Of a stretch of 64,000 nt of DNA, positions 25,050 through 33,819 are shown in pieces. Location of the stretch: positions 186,001 through 250,000 of the forward strand of contig NZ_NFLN01000001.1 of the NCBI RefSeq assembly GCF_002160955.1, read 5' to 3'. The position numbers and the translations under genes are program-made. The notes under the pieces were generated by a model. It made no database searches and was not told the origin of the DNA. It saw only the letters and a list, made by a program, of their open reading frames with translations. The stretch is from Gemmiger sp. An120. GTDB lineage: Bacteria; Bacillota; Clostridia; Oscillospirales; Ruminococcaceae. Within the stretch, counting starts at the first letter, position 1; each line of letters starts with the position of its first letter.

Positions 25050-25206
25050 GCAAGAAAGTTACAACCTTTTTCATGTGTTCTGAGGCGTCTGGTGTGCTCC
25101 TCCTCCTGCCGCACCCCCTGCGGTTTTCAAGCACACGGTTTCACAGGCGTCTCGCCGATCTCTCTTTGCGCAAAAACCCCCGCCGTCCCTCCGGCGGGGG
25201 TTTTTG
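25050..25206 (+). ncRNA. Candidate small RNA or attenuated guaB leader
   Basis: A consensus promoter leads after about 120 bases to a strong intrinsic terminator (14-base stem, arms 25172-25185 and 25192-25205, ending in T5), with no credible open reading frame between. The transcript can fold as a rod: GAGGCG (25082-25087) with CGTCTC (25148-25153), GTGTGCT (25092-25098) with AGCACAC (25130-25136), and an apical hairpin CCGCA/TGCGG (25109-25123). The octamer AGGCGTCT occurs twice (25083, 25145). I do not recognise a family: it lacks the SRP RNA, tmRNA and purine-riboswitch motifs. A 6S-like rod is possible but unproven. guaB has its own promoter 230 bases downstream. Confidence 0.55.
25172..25205 (+). 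terminator. Terminator of the small-RNA candidate
   Basis: Perfect 14-base stem AAAAACCCCCGCCG / CGGCGGGGGTTTTT with a six-base loop. Confidence 0.92.
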
Positions 25207-25434
25207 TGTTTGGCAGCCGGGCCTGCGGTGAAAAATCTTTTTGCCTGACAGTGCCCGGAAGCGAGCAAAGCGGCTGGGCAGAAAGCAAGCATGCCGCAGC
25301 CTTTCGGTCTGTATATTGTACCACGCTGAAGGGCAAAAGCAAAAGCCGCTGTAAAGTATGACTGTTCGGCTCTTTGCCGGGCGAAATGTATGCTTTTGCT
25401 CTCTGGCAGGGAAAAAGTTTGTGCCGCCCGCATT

Positions 25435-25463
25435 TTGCATTTCCCGGCGAAATGTGATATACT
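25435..25463 (+). promoter_or_regulatory. Promoter of guaB
   Basis: TTGCAT (25435-25440), 17-base spacer, TATACT (25458-25463). The leader of about 95 bases has no purine-riboswitch core. The 230 bases between the small-RNA terminator and this promoter hold nothing I can name beyond a near-repeat GGCGAAATGT (25379 and 25446). Confidence 0.65.
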
Positions 25464-25565
25464 CGTACAAATATAAGACGCTGCCGCGCGGCCCGGAAAA
25501 CTATGCTCTCCGTGCCGTTTTCTGTTCTTCGCGCGGAATTGGACAAAAAGCAAAGGAGAAAGAAT

Positions 25566-27068
25566 ATGGCGTATTATTTTGAAGAGCCCTCCCGTACCTT
25601 TGGCGAATACCTGCTGGTTCCCGGCTATTCTTCGGAGAAGTGTATCCCCGATGCGGTCAGCCTCAAGACCCCGCTGGTCAAGTACCGCAAAGGCCAGGAG
25701 GACTGCCCCCTTACCATGAACATTCCGATGGTCAGCGCCATCATGCAGTCTGTCTCCGGCGAAAAGCTGGCCATTGCGCTGGCCCGTCAGGGCGGCATCT
25801 CCTTTATTTACGGCTCCCAGAGCATCGAGGACGAGGCCGCCATGGTGGCTCATGTCAAGAGCTACAAGCGCGGTTTTGTCACCAGTGATTCCAACCTGAG
25901 CCCGGACGCCACCCTGGCCGATGTGCTGGCCCTGAAGCAGAAGACCGGCCATTCCACCGTGGCGATTACCGACGACGGCACCCCGCACGGCAAGCTGCTG
26001 GGCATCGTGGCCAGCCGCGACTACCGTGTAAGCCGCATGTCCACCGATGTGTGCGTCAGCAGCTTTATGACCCCGCTGGACAAGCTGGTCACCGCGCCGG
26101 ACACCACCACCCTGAAGGAAGCCAACGACATCATCTGGGACAACAAGATCAACAGCCTGCCCCTGATCGACGCCGAGGGCCATCTGAAGTACATGGTGTT
26201 CCGTAAGGACTACGACAGCCACAAAGAAAACGTCAACGAGCTGCTGGACGCCGGCAAGAGCTACGTGGTGGGCGCGGGCATCAACACCCGTGACTACGCG
26301 CAGCGTGTTCCCGCTCTGGTGGAAGCCGGTGTGGACGTGCTCTGCATTGACTCTTCGGAAGGTTTCTCTGCCTGGCAGGCCCAGACCCTGGCCTGGATCC
26401 GGGAGAAGTACGGCGACACCGTCAAGGTGGGCGCCGGCAACGTGGTGGACCGGGAAGGCTTCCGCTTCCTGGCGGAGGCTGGCGCTGACTTTGTCAAGAT
26501 CGGCATCGGCGGCGGTTCCATCTGTATCACCCGCGAGACCAAGGGTATCGGCCGCGGCCAGGCTACCGCTGTGATCGAGGTTGCCAAGGCCCGGGACGAG
26601 TATTTTGCCGAGACCGGCATCTATGTGCCCATCTGCTCCGACGGCGGCATTGTGCACGACTATCACATCACCCTGGCTCTGGCCATGGGCGCGGATTTCG
26701 TTATGCTGGGCCGCTATTTTGCCCGCTTTGACGAAAGCCCCACCAACAAGGTGCGGATCAACGGCAGCTATATGAAGGAGTACTGGGGCGAAGGCTCCAA
26801 CCGCGCCCGCAACTGGCAGCGGTACGACCTGGGCGGCGCCGCCAAGCTGAGCTTTGAGGAAGGCGTGGACAGCTATGTGCCCTACGCCGGTTCCCTGGCC
26901 GACGGCGTGAACACCACCCTGTACAAGGTGCGCAGCACCATGTGCAACTGCGGTGCTCTTACCATTCCGGAGCTGCAGGAAAAGGCCCGTCTGACCGTGG
27001 TGTCCTCTACCAGCATTGTGGAGGGCGGCAGCCACGACGTGGTGCTCAAAAACAATCCCAATACCTGA
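25566..27068 (+). CDS. guaB: IMP dehydrogenase
   Basis: 500 residues. Oxidises IMP to XMP, the first committed step to GMP. Pieces in order: [14 protein letters not shown] near the N-terminus, a CBS-domain pair (about 95-215, [18 protein letters not shown] and [17 protein letters not shown]), the barrel motif CIDSSEG, and the catalytic loop [17 protein letters not shown] with its nucleophilic Cys. The flap region is ...[14 protein letters not shown]. The [12 protein letters not shown] loop differs from the usual GPGSICTTR of the common bacterial enzyme and is typical of a second IMPDH branch. ATG 25566 has AAAGGAG upstream. Stands alone, between the small-RNA candidate and a terminator. Confidence 0.93.
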   Translation: MAYYFEEPSRTFGEYLLVPGYSSEKCIPDAVSLKTPLVKYRKGQEDCPLTMNIPMVSAIMQSVSGEKLAIALARQGGISFIYGSQSIEDEAAMVAHVKSYKRGFVTSDSNLSPDATLADVLALKQKTGHSTVAITDDGTPHGKLLGIVASRDYRVSRMSTDVCVSSFMTPLDKLVTAPDTTTLKEANDIIWDNKINSLPLIDAEGHLKYMVFRKDYDSHKENVNELLDAGKSYVVGAGINTRDYAQRVPALVEAGVDVLCIDSSEGFSAWQAQTLAWIREKYGDTVKVGAGNVVDREGFRFLAEAGADFVKIGIGGGSICITRETKGIGRGQATAVIEVAKARDEYFAETGIYVPICSDGGIVHDYHITLALAMGADFVMLGRYFARFDESPTNKVRINGSYMKEYWGEGSNRARNWQRYDLGGAAKLSFEEGVDSYVPYAGSLADGVNTTLYKVRSTMCNCGALTIPELQEKARLTVVSSTSIVEGGSHDVVLKNNPNT

Positions 27069-27080
27069 TTGCCCTTACAC

Positions 27081-27114
27081 AAAAGCACGGCACGCATTGC
27101 GTGTCGTGCTTTTT
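27081..27114 (+). terminator. Terminator of guaB
   Basis: Fifteen-base stem (27081-27095 and 27099-27113, one wobble) with a three-base loop, ending in T5. Confidence 0.88.
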
Positions 27115-27483
27115 GCTACCCAAAAAAGAATTGTCTGATCGTGTTGTTCGCATGGGGAAAAAGTTGCATTATCCCATGGGAATGAAACGATATTCACAAA
27201 AAAGACATATTCTTTTTGTGAATATCGGCCAAACGCCTGCTCAAGCCAGAAAAATGTTGACGTTTTGCACAGAAAGAACCGACAAACAAGAAGAAAAACG
27301 GGCGCAATAGTCCAAATGCAACCTGACCTGTCCGAAATGCGACGGAAGCTGCAAAAATACATGTTTTATACTGCACACCGCCATTTACCCAGGACGCAAA
27401 TCGCCATACCATATAATCAACGAAAACCGCAGACGGCCGCTGCGGAAAACGGTTCGCAAAGTTTGAAAGGAGAGCAAATCCAC
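27115..27483 (+). promoter_or_regulatory. Control region of the alpha-galactoside/sucrose operon
   Basis: A 369-base gap with no gene. It contains the palindrome TCCCATGGGA (27172-27181) and a long AT-rich dyad whose arms GATATTCACAAAAA (27189-27202) and TTTTTGTGAATATC (27213-27226) pair perfectly. A -10 candidate TATACT lies at 27367-27372 without a good -35, which suits an activated promoter. The motif TGAAACGATATTCA (27183-27196) resembles a dyad before the alpha-galactosidase gene. The CcpA cre consensus is not met: its spacing is off by one. Confidence 0.55.
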
Positions 27484-28776
27484 ATGAGAAAGATTGCAAG
27501 CATTCTGGCGCTGGTATTGGTCGCAGCGCTGGCACTCAGCTTTACCGGTTGCGGCTCCAAGAGCAGCGACGGAACCATCACCATGCAGATCTGGGATACC
27601 GCCCAGCGCGACGGTATGCAGGCTCTGGCGGATGCCTATCACGAGATCAACCCCGATGTGACCGTGGAAATCCAGGTTACCAGCTGGGACGAGTACTGGA
27701 CCAAGCTGGAAGCCGCCGCTACCTCCAACACCCTGCCGGATGTGTTCTGGATGCACACCAACTACATCCTGCAGTACGCTGACAACGGCATGCTGGCTGA
27801 CCTGAGCGGCCTGTATGACGAAGAGGATCCCAACTTCTACACCACTCATTATTCTGAAGTGTCCCTGTCCAACGCGCAGGGCAGCGACGGCAAGATTTAC
27901 GGCGTGCCCAAGGATAAGGATACCGTTGGTCTGGTGTACAACAAGGAAATGTTCGACGCCGCCGGCGTGGCCTACCCCGACAGCACCTGGACCTGGGATG
28001 ACCTGGTAAGCGCCAGCGCCGCTATCTACGAGGCTACCGGCAAGTACGGCTACATGGCCTACGCCGACGATCAGCTGGGTTACTGGAACTTCGTGTACCA
28101 GAACGGCGGCTACATCCTGAACGAGGACAAGACCGCTGCCGGTTTTGACCAGCCCGCCACCATCGAGGCTATGAAGTTCTACATCGGCCTGCAGGACAAC
28201 GAGTGGTGCCCCGATCAGGTCTACTTCGCAGAGACCGCTCCCGGCAACGCCTTCTTCTCCGGCCAGGGCGCTATGTTCCTGGAAGGTGACTGGAACATCA
28301 TGAGCGAAATGAAGAACTACCCCGACATGCAGGGCAAATGGGACGTGGCTGTTCTGCCCGCCTGCCCGAACCCCGCCAGCGGCGACGGCCGCGCCACCAT
28401 CTCCAACGGTCTGTGCTACGCCACCAGCGCCAGCAACCAGAACAATGAAACCGTTCTGGACTTCCTGCGCTTCCTGGGCAGCGAAGAAGGCCAGCGCATC
28501 CAGGGTGAGAGCGGCGCCGCCATCCCGGCCTACATCGGCCTGGAAGACACCTGGGTCTCCGCTTTCGATCAGTTCGACTACGACCTGAACGTGAAAGCCT
28601 TCATCGAGATGTTCGACTACAGCGTGCAGTCGGTCAACGACAAGTCCCGTCCCAACTGGAAGAGCAAGATCACCGATGAACTGCTCAAGATCTACGGCGG
28701 CACGGTGGACATCGATACCGGCCTGGCCAACATGAACACCATCATCAACGACGCTATTGCCGAGGCGGCGGGCTGA
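27484..28776 (+). CDS. Sugar ABC transporter, lipoprotein binding subunit
   Basis: 430 residues. Signal peptide with lipobox FTGC (Cys22 approximately), so lipid-anchored outside. The body is a family-1 (MalE/MsmE-like) binding protein: VTSWDEYWTKLEAAATSNTL in part, VFWMHTNYILQYADNG, GVPKDKDTVGLVYNKEMF, and AMFLEGDWN. Start ATG has AAGGAG upstream. First gene of the operon with two permeases, alpha-galactosidase, regulator, GH13 enzyme and fructokinase, which suggests raffinose, stachyose, melibiose or sucrose as ligand. No ATPase gene is in the cluster, so a shared MsmK/UgpC-type ATPase elsewhere must energise it. Confidence 0.92.
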   Translation: MRKIASILALVLVAALALSFTGCGSKSSDGTITMQIWDTAQRDGMQALADAYHEINPDVTVEIQVTSWDEYWTKLEAAATSNTLPDVFWMHTNYILQYADNGMLADLSGLYDEEDPNFYTTHYSEVSLSNAQGSDGKIYGVPKDKDTVGLVYNKEMFDAAGVAYPDSTWTWDDLVSASAAIYEATGKYGYMAYADDQLGYWNFVYQNGGYILNEDKTAAGFDQPATIEAMKFYIGLQDNEWCPDQVYFAETAPGNAFFSGQGAMFLEGDWNIMSEMKNYPDMQGKWDVAVLPACPNPASGDGRATISNGLCYATSASNQNNETVLDFLRFLGSEEGQRIQGESGAAIPAYIGLEDTWVSAFDQFDYDLNVKAFIEMFDYSVQSVNDKSRPNWKSKITDELLKIYGGTVDIDTGLANMNTIINDAIAEAAG

Positions 28777-28801
28777 TAAAGCCTTTTGCCCCGCGGCAGG
28801 G

Positions 28802-28827
28802 GAGCGCGGCTCTTAGGGGCCGCGCTC
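28802..28827 (+). other. Intergenic mRNA hairpin after the binding-protein gene
   Basis: GAGCGCGGC (28802-28810) pairs with GCCGCGCTC (28819-28827); partial extension is possible on both sides. There is no T-run. Hairpins at this place in sugar operons protect the binding-protein mRNA and keep its level above that of the permeases. Confidence 0.6.
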
Positions 28828-28858
28828 TGCGGCGGATGCCTGGAGAGGAGATCGTATC

Positions 28859-29746
28859 ATGAAGCAAAAACTGACGCAGGCGGAGAAGCGGGAACAGCGT
28901 TGGGCTTACCTGATGATCGCGCCCACCATTCTGGGTCTGCTGGTGCTCAACTACTACCCGCTGCTGGATACCATCCGGCTGAGCTTCTCCAAAACGCAGA
29001 CCTTTGGCAAATCCACCTTCAACGGCATTGAAAACTACATTACCATGTTCAGCACCCCCGAGTTCTGGAAAGCTACCTGGAACACCATCTGGTTCTGTGT
29101 ACTGACTGTTCCCGTGGGTATGGCAGTGGCCCTGCTGGTGGCCCTGCTGCTGAACGCCAAGGTCCGGTTCAAATCCGGATTCCGCGCCATCTACTTCCTG
29201 CCGATGGTCGTGGCCCCTGCGGCGGTGGCCATGGTCTGGCGCTGGATGTTCAATGGCCAGTACGGTATTATCAACACCATTCTGGGCAAGCAGATCAACT
29301 GGCTGACCGATCCCTCCACGGCGCTGATCGCCTGCGCGATTGTGGCAATCTGGAGCGCGGTCGGCTACGATGCGGTGCTGCTGCTGAGCGGCCTGCAGAA
29401 CATCAGCCGCACCTACTACGAAGCCGCCGACATCGACGGCGCCAGCAAGATCCGGCAGTTCTTCAGCATCACGCTGCCCATGATCTCGCCCACTCTGTTC
29501 GTTACCCTGATCATGCGAATGATGGCCTCCCTGAAGGTGTACGACCTGATCTACATGATGATCGACACCTCCAACCCGGTTCTGCCGGACGTGCAGAGCC
29601 TGATGTACCTGTTCTACCGCGAAGCGTTCGTGGCGGGCAACAAGGGCTACGCGGCGGCTATCTGTATGTGGACCATCCTGCTTATCGGCCTGGTGACCAT
29701 CATCCAGTTCATCGGCCAGAAGAAGTGGGTCAACTACGATGTGTAA
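28859..29746 (+). CDS. Sugar ABC transporter permease (MalF/UgpA-like)
   Basis: 295 residues with six predicted membrane helices. The coupling EAA loop reads YEAADIDGASKIRQFFSITLP, typical of carbohydrate CUT1 permeases. GGAGAGGAG upstream. Second gene of the operon; the companion permease begins 13 bases downstream. Confidence 0.93.
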   Translation: MKQKLTQAEKREQRWAYLMIAPTILGLLVLNYYPLLDTIRLSFSKTQTFGKSTFNGIENYITMFSTPEFWKATWNTIWFCVLTVPVGMAVALLVALLLNAKVRFKSGFRAIYFLPMVVAPAAVAMVWRWMFNGQYGIINTILGKQINWLTDPSTALIACAIVAIWSAVGYDAVLLLSGLQNISRTYYEAADIDGASKIRQFFSITLPMISPTLFVTLIMRMMASLKVYDLIYMMIDTSNPVLPDVQSLMYLFYREAFVAGNKGYAAAICMWTILLIGLVTIIQFIGQKKWVNYDV

Positions 29747-29758
29747 GGAGGGGCTCCG

Positions 29759-30601
29759 ATGAAAAATGAACAATCGCTGCGGCGCTCCATGCTGATCGGC
29801 AAGATCCTCACCTATCTGTTCCTGATCGCCGGATCGATCGTGATGATCTTCCCCTTTGTGTGGATGATCCTTACCAGCCTGAAGACCCTGGCGGAAAGCA
29901 TGCAGGTCCCGCCCACCATCTTCCCGGCCAAGGTAGTGTTGGAAAACTTCACCTACGCCATCACCAGTCTGCCCTTCGTCAATCTGTACATCAACACCAT
30001 TCTGCTGATCTTCTTCCGCGTTCTGTGCGCGGTGGTGTTCAGCTCCATGGCGGGCTACGCCTTCGCCAAACTGAACTTCCGGTTCAAGAATCTGCTGTTC
30101 AGCCTGATTCTGATCCAGATGATGATGCCCAGCCAGATCTTCACCATTCCGCAGTACCAGATGCTGGCCAAGTTCAGCCTGACCAACAGCATCTTCGCGC
30201 TGGTGTTCCCGGGCCTGGTCAGCGCTTTCGGCACCTTCTTCCTGCGCCAGAGCTACATGGGCATTCCCGATGAGATCGGCGAAGCCGCCTATCTGGATGG
30301 CTGCAACCAGTGGCAGACCTTTACCCGGGTCATGGCGCCTCTGACCGGCACTTCGGTGGCGGCGCTTACCGTGTTCACCGCCGTGTTTGCCTACGCAGAC
30401 CTGATGTGGCCTCTGGTCGTCAACACCGACATCACCATGATGACCCTGTCTTCCGGCCTGGCCACCCTGAAAGGCCAGTTCACCACCAACTACCCGGTAC
30501 TGATGGCGGGCAGCCTGCTGGCTATGATTCCCATGCTCATCCTGTACCTGATCTTCCAGAAGCAGTTCGTGGAAGGCATCTCCATGACAGGCGGCAAGTA
30601 A
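29759..30601 (+). CDS. Sugar ABC transporter permease (MalG/UgpE-like)
   Basis: 280 residues, six predicted membrane helices, EAA loop GEAAYLDGCNQWQTFTRVMAP. Near its C-terminus the MalG-type ending QFVEGISMTGGK is present. AAGGAGG upstream. Pairs with the preceding permease. Confidence 0.93.
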   Translation: MKNEQSLRRSMLIGKILTYLFLIAGSIVMIFPFVWMILTSLKTLAESMQVPPTIFPAKVVLENFTYAITSLPFVNLYINTILLIFFRVLCAVVFSSMAGYAFAKLNFRFKNLLFSLILIQMMMPSQIFTIPQYQMLAKFSLTNSIFALVFPGLVSAFGTFFLRQSYMGIPDEIGEAAYLDGCNQWQTFTRVMAPLTGTSVAALTVFTAVFAYADLMWPLVVNTDITMMTLSSGLATLKGQFTTNYPVLMAGSLLAMIPMLILYLIFQKQFVEGISMTGGK

Positions 30602-30634
30602 AACGTTCGCTCGCCTCATGCTCTCTTTCAGGCG

Positions 30635-30691
30635 GGCAGCCTCGTGCCGTACAGGCCGGGGCTGCCTTGCCGTATAGTGAAACATATTTCA
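30635..30691 (+). promoter_or_regulatory. Hairpin and dyad before the alpha-galactosidase gene
   Basis: In the 105-base gap, GGCAGCC (30635-30641) pairs with GGCTGCC (30660-30666) without a T-run. A TATAGT (30673-30678) is followed at once by the near-palindrome TGAAACATATTTCA (30678-30691), similar to TGAAACGATATTCA in the upstream control region. Possibly an internal, AraC-controlled promoter; there is no good -35. Confidence 0.4.
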
Positions 30692-30706
30692 AACGAGGAC
30701 AAACCT

Positions 30707-32896
30707 ATGATCGGATACCAAGCCGAAAACCATCTGTTTACCCTGCATACCCGCTCCAGCAGCTATCAATTCATGGTTGACCCCAGCGGATATTTACTGC
30801 ATACTTATTATGGCCCCCGCGTGGGCGGCGGCAGCTTTGCCTATCGCCTGCGCCAGGCGGACCGTGGCTTTTCGCCCAATCCCAACAGTGAGGGGCATAC
30901 CCGTACCTTTTCGCTGGATACCCAGCCGCAGGAGTATCCCTCCAGCGGAGTGGGGGACTTCCGCATTCCGGTGCTGGAGGTGGAAAACGCCGACGGCAGC
31001 CGTGCGGCGGATCTGCGGTATCAGAGCCATGTAATCCGGCCGGGCAAATACGCCCTTCCGGGCCTGCCTGCCTTTTTTGCAAAGGAAGAGGATGCACAGA
31101 CGCTGGAAATTACCCTGGAAGACCCGGTTACCGGTCTGCGGGCGGTGCTCTACTATGGCGTGATTGAATCCCGTGATATGATTACACGGGCTGTCCGCAT
31201 TGAAAACGCGGGGGATAAACCGGTGGCCCTGACCCGGGTAATGAGCCTGTGTCTGGATCTGCACCAGGGCGATCTGGACCTGATCACCTTTGACGGCCGC
31301 CATACCGGGGAACGTCATCCTCACCGGCGCCGCCTGGCTCCCGGCATCCAGATGGTCAGTTCCACCCGGGGGGCGACCAGCCATCAGCACAACAACTTTA
31401 TCATGTTTTGCGCCCCCGACGCAGGGGAGACCCACGGCTGGTGCCTGGGCGCTGCGCTGGTATACAGCGGCAACTTTGAGGCGGCGGTGGAGCGCACCCA
31501 GTTTGACACTGCCCGCATGACCCTGGGCATTTCACCCTGGCAGTTCCGCTTTACCCTGGCCCCCGGCGAAACCTTTACCGCACCGGAAGCCGTCATGATC
31601 TTCTCCCGGGAAGGCTTTTCCGGCATGACCCATCAGTTCCACCGGGCCATCCGGGACAATCTGTGCCGGGGCGAGTGGGCACACCGGCGCCGTCCGGTGC
31701 TGCTGAATACCTGGGAAGCGGCCTACTTTGATTTTGACTCGGAAAAGCTGCTGGAAATCGCCCGCTGTGCCGCCGAAACCGGCGTGGAACTGCTGGTGAT
31801 GGACGACGGCTGGTTCGGCACCCGGAACGACGACCGGGGCGGCCTGGGCGACTGGTTCGTCAACGAACAGAAGCTGCCCGGCGGTCTGGCGCCGCTGGTA
31901 CACGCCGTCAATGAACTGGGCCTGGACTTCGGCCTGTGGATCGAGCCGGAGATGGTCAGCGAGGACAGCCGGCTGTTTGCCGAGCATCCCAATTGGGCGC
32001 TGCGCATTCCCGGCCGTCCGGCTACCCGCGGCCGCAGCCAGCTGGTGCTGGATTTCTCCCGCACCGAGGTCTGGCAGTATGTGTATGCTCAGATCAAAAA
32101 AGTGCTTTCCAGCGCCAACATTACCTATGTGAAGTGGGACATGAACCGCAGCCTGACCGACGTGCTGTCGGCTGCGCTGCCTGCCGAGCGGCAGGGCGAG
32201 GTCTACCACCGGTTTGTGCTGGGTGTGTACGCCATGCTGGAGCAGTTCCGCAAGGACTTCCCGCATATCCTGCTGGAGGGCTGCTGCGGCGGCGGCGGCC
32301 GGTTTGACTGCGGCATGCTCTATTACACCCCGCAGATCTGGGCCAGCGACAACACCGACGCCATGGATCGCCTGCTGATCCAGTACGGCACCTCCTTCTG
32401 CTACCCGGTCAGCGTGGTGGGCTCCCATGTGTCGGCGGTTCCCAACGAGCAGACCGGCCGTGTAACCGGGCTGGATACCCGGGCGGCGGTGGCGATGGCG
32501 GGTACCTTTGGCTATGAGCTGGACCCCCGCAGCCTCAGCGTGGCGGAGCGTCAGCAGATGCGCCTGGAGATCGACCGGTTCCGGCATCTGTATGATCTGA
32601 TCCAGTACGGCGACTATGACCGGCTTACCGACCCCTTTGCCCCCGGCCCCTTTACCGCCTGGCAGCAGACCGCGCCGGACGGTTCCGCGGCCCTGGTAAC
32701 GGTGGTCACCGGTATGGCCCGCTCCAACGATGCCTTTGCTACCGTGTATCCCCGCAACCTTCTGCCGGATGCGCTCTATTCCGTGAACGGCGCGGATGCG
32801 GTGCGGGGCGATGTTCTGATGTACGGCGGTATCCCGCTCCCCCATGTGGGCGGCGACTACCGGGCCATGCAGTTTGAACTGACCCGACAGGGTTAA
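30707..32896 (+). CDS. Alpha-galactosidase, GH36
   Basis: 729 residues, the standard length. Hydrolyses terminal alpha-1,6-galactose from raffinose, stachyose and melibiose; no signal peptide, so it acts in the cytoplasm. N-terminal beta-supersandwich (~1-330), then the (beta/alpha)8 barrel. Nucleophile Asp478 in YVKWDMNR and acid/base Asp548 in ASDNTDAMDRL; these positions equal those I remember for the Geobacillus GH36 enzymes. The conserved LEGCCGGGGRFDCGML stretch (substrate loop) is intact. Starts at ATG 30707 with an ACGAGGA site. In the sugar operon it would turn raffinose into galactose and sucrose. Confidence 0.96.
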   Translation: MIGYQAENHLFTLHTRSSSYQFMVDPSGYLLHTYYGPRVGGGSFAYRLRQADRGFSPNPNSEGHTRTFSLDTQPQEYPSSGVGDFRIPVLEVENADGSRAADLRYQSHVIRPGKYALPGLPAFFAKEEDAQTLEITLEDPVTGLRAVLYYGVIESRDMITRAVRIENAGDKPVALTRVMSLCLDLHQGDLDLITFDGRHTGERHPHRRRLAPGIQMVSSTRGATSHQHNNFIMFCAPDAGETHGWCLGAALVYSGNFEAAVERTQFDTARMTLGISPWQFRFTLAPGETFTAPEAVMIFSREGFSGMTHQFHRAIRDNLCRGEWAHRRRPVLLNTWEAAYFDFDSEKLLEIARCAAETGVELLVMDDGWFGTRNDDRGGLGDWFVNEQKLPGGLAPLVHAVNELGLDFGLWIEPEMVSEDSRLFAEHPNWALRIPGRPATRGRSQLVLDFSRTEVWQYVYAQIKKVLSSANITYVKWDMNRSLTDVLSAALPAERQGEVYHRFVLGVYAMLEQFRKDFPHILLEGCCGGGGRFDCGMLYYTPQIWASDNTDAMDRLLIQYGTSFCYPVSVVGSHVSAVPNEQTGRVTGLDTRAAVAMAGTFGYELDPRSLSVAERQQMRLEIDRFRHLYDLIQYGDYDRLTDPFAPGPFTAWQQTAPDGSAALVTVVTGMARSNDAFATVYPRNLLPDALYSVNGADAVRGDVLMYGGIPLPHVGGDYRAMQFELTRQG

Positions 32897-32928
32897 GAGC
32901 CGGCCGGCGGCCGGGCAAGGAGATCTCC

Positions 32929-33819
32929 ATGGACGACAACTATTCCTTTTCCATCTTCCCCAACGAGAACTTTGTGGATCTGCTGATCTTTCAGTACGGC
33001 TGGGAGGAGTGCAAACCGCTGCACTCTTTTGGCCCGGCCATCCGCAACCATTACCTGTTTCACCTGATCCTGTCCGGGCACGGCGTTCTGCGCAGTGCCG
33101 GGCCGGACGGGACGGATCGGGAATATGAGCTCTCGGCGGGAAACGGTTTCCTGATCTGCCCCGGCCAGGTCAACACCTACTGGGCGGACGAAAAAGACCC
33201 CTGGACCTATGCCTGGGTGGAGTTTGACGGCCTCCAGGCGCTGAAACGCCTGGAACAGGCCGGGCTGGATATGGCCCATCCGGTATACCGGTTCCGCTCG
33301 CCGCTGGCACATCGGCCGGTACGGCAGGAAATGGAATCCATCGTCCGCAGCAAGGACGCCTCGCCGCTGTTCCTGCTGGGTCATCTGTATCTGCTGCTGG
33401 ACGCGCTTACCCAGGCGTCCAGCTCCCGCCGGGAGTTGCGCAACCAGTCCCAGAAGAGCTTCTACGTGCAGGAGGCGCTGAACTTCATCGCGCAGAACTA
33501 TCACCGGGATATTGACGTGCAGCAGGTGGCAGCAGCCTGTAACCTGAACCGCACCTACTTCGGGCGGGTGTTCCGGCAGATGATGGGCAGCACGCCCCAG
33601 GAATATCTGATCCGGTACCGCCTGTCCAAAAGCATGGAACTGATGCGCAGCACCGATTATCCCATCAGCCAGATCGCGCCGATGGTCGGCTATGCCAACC
33701 CGCTGCATTTTTCCAAAGTATTCAAGAAAGAGATGGGCGTGTCGCCCCGCACCTGGCGTGCCAACGACGAACAGGTGCGGCGGCAACCGGCACGTCAGGG
33801 GGAGGATACCCATGAGTGA
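32929..33819 (+). CDS. AraC-family regulator of the sugar operon (MsmR/RafR-like)
   Basis: 296 residues. N-terminal cupin (FGPAIRNHYLFHLILSGHG, then LSAGNGFLICPGQVNTYW) and C-terminal double helix-turn-helix (DIDVQQVAAACNLNRTYFGRVF and ISQIAPMVGYANPLHFSKVFKK). GGAGA lies upstream. It sits inside the operon it most likely controls, as MsmR does in streptococci. Its end overlaps the GH13 gene by eight bases. Candidate binding sites are the TGAAAC dyads at 27,183 and 30,678. Confidence 0.92.
   Translation: MDDNYSFSIFPNENFVDLLIFQYGWEECKPLHSFGPAIRNHYLFHLILSGHGVLRSAGPDGTDREYELSAGNGFLICPGQVNTYWADEKDPWTYAWVEFDGLQALKRLEQAGLDMAHPVYRFRSPLAHRPVRQEMESIVRSKDASPLFLLGHLYLLLDALTQASSSRRELRNQSQKSFYVQEALNFIAQNYHRDIDVQQVAAACNLNRTYFGRVFRQMMGSTPQEYLIRYRLSKSMELMRSTDYPISQIAPMVGYANPLHFSKVFKKEMGVSPRTWRANDEQVRRQPARQGEDTHE

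Noticed and set aside
25206-25565. Purine riboswitch upstream of guaB
   Set aside because: The conserved junction and loop bases of the purine aptamer were looked for in the guaB leader and in the orphan unit and not found.
27182-27196. CcpA cre site before the sugar operon
   Set aside because: TGAAACGATATTCA resembles cre but lacks one base between the half-sites, so it fails the consensus.
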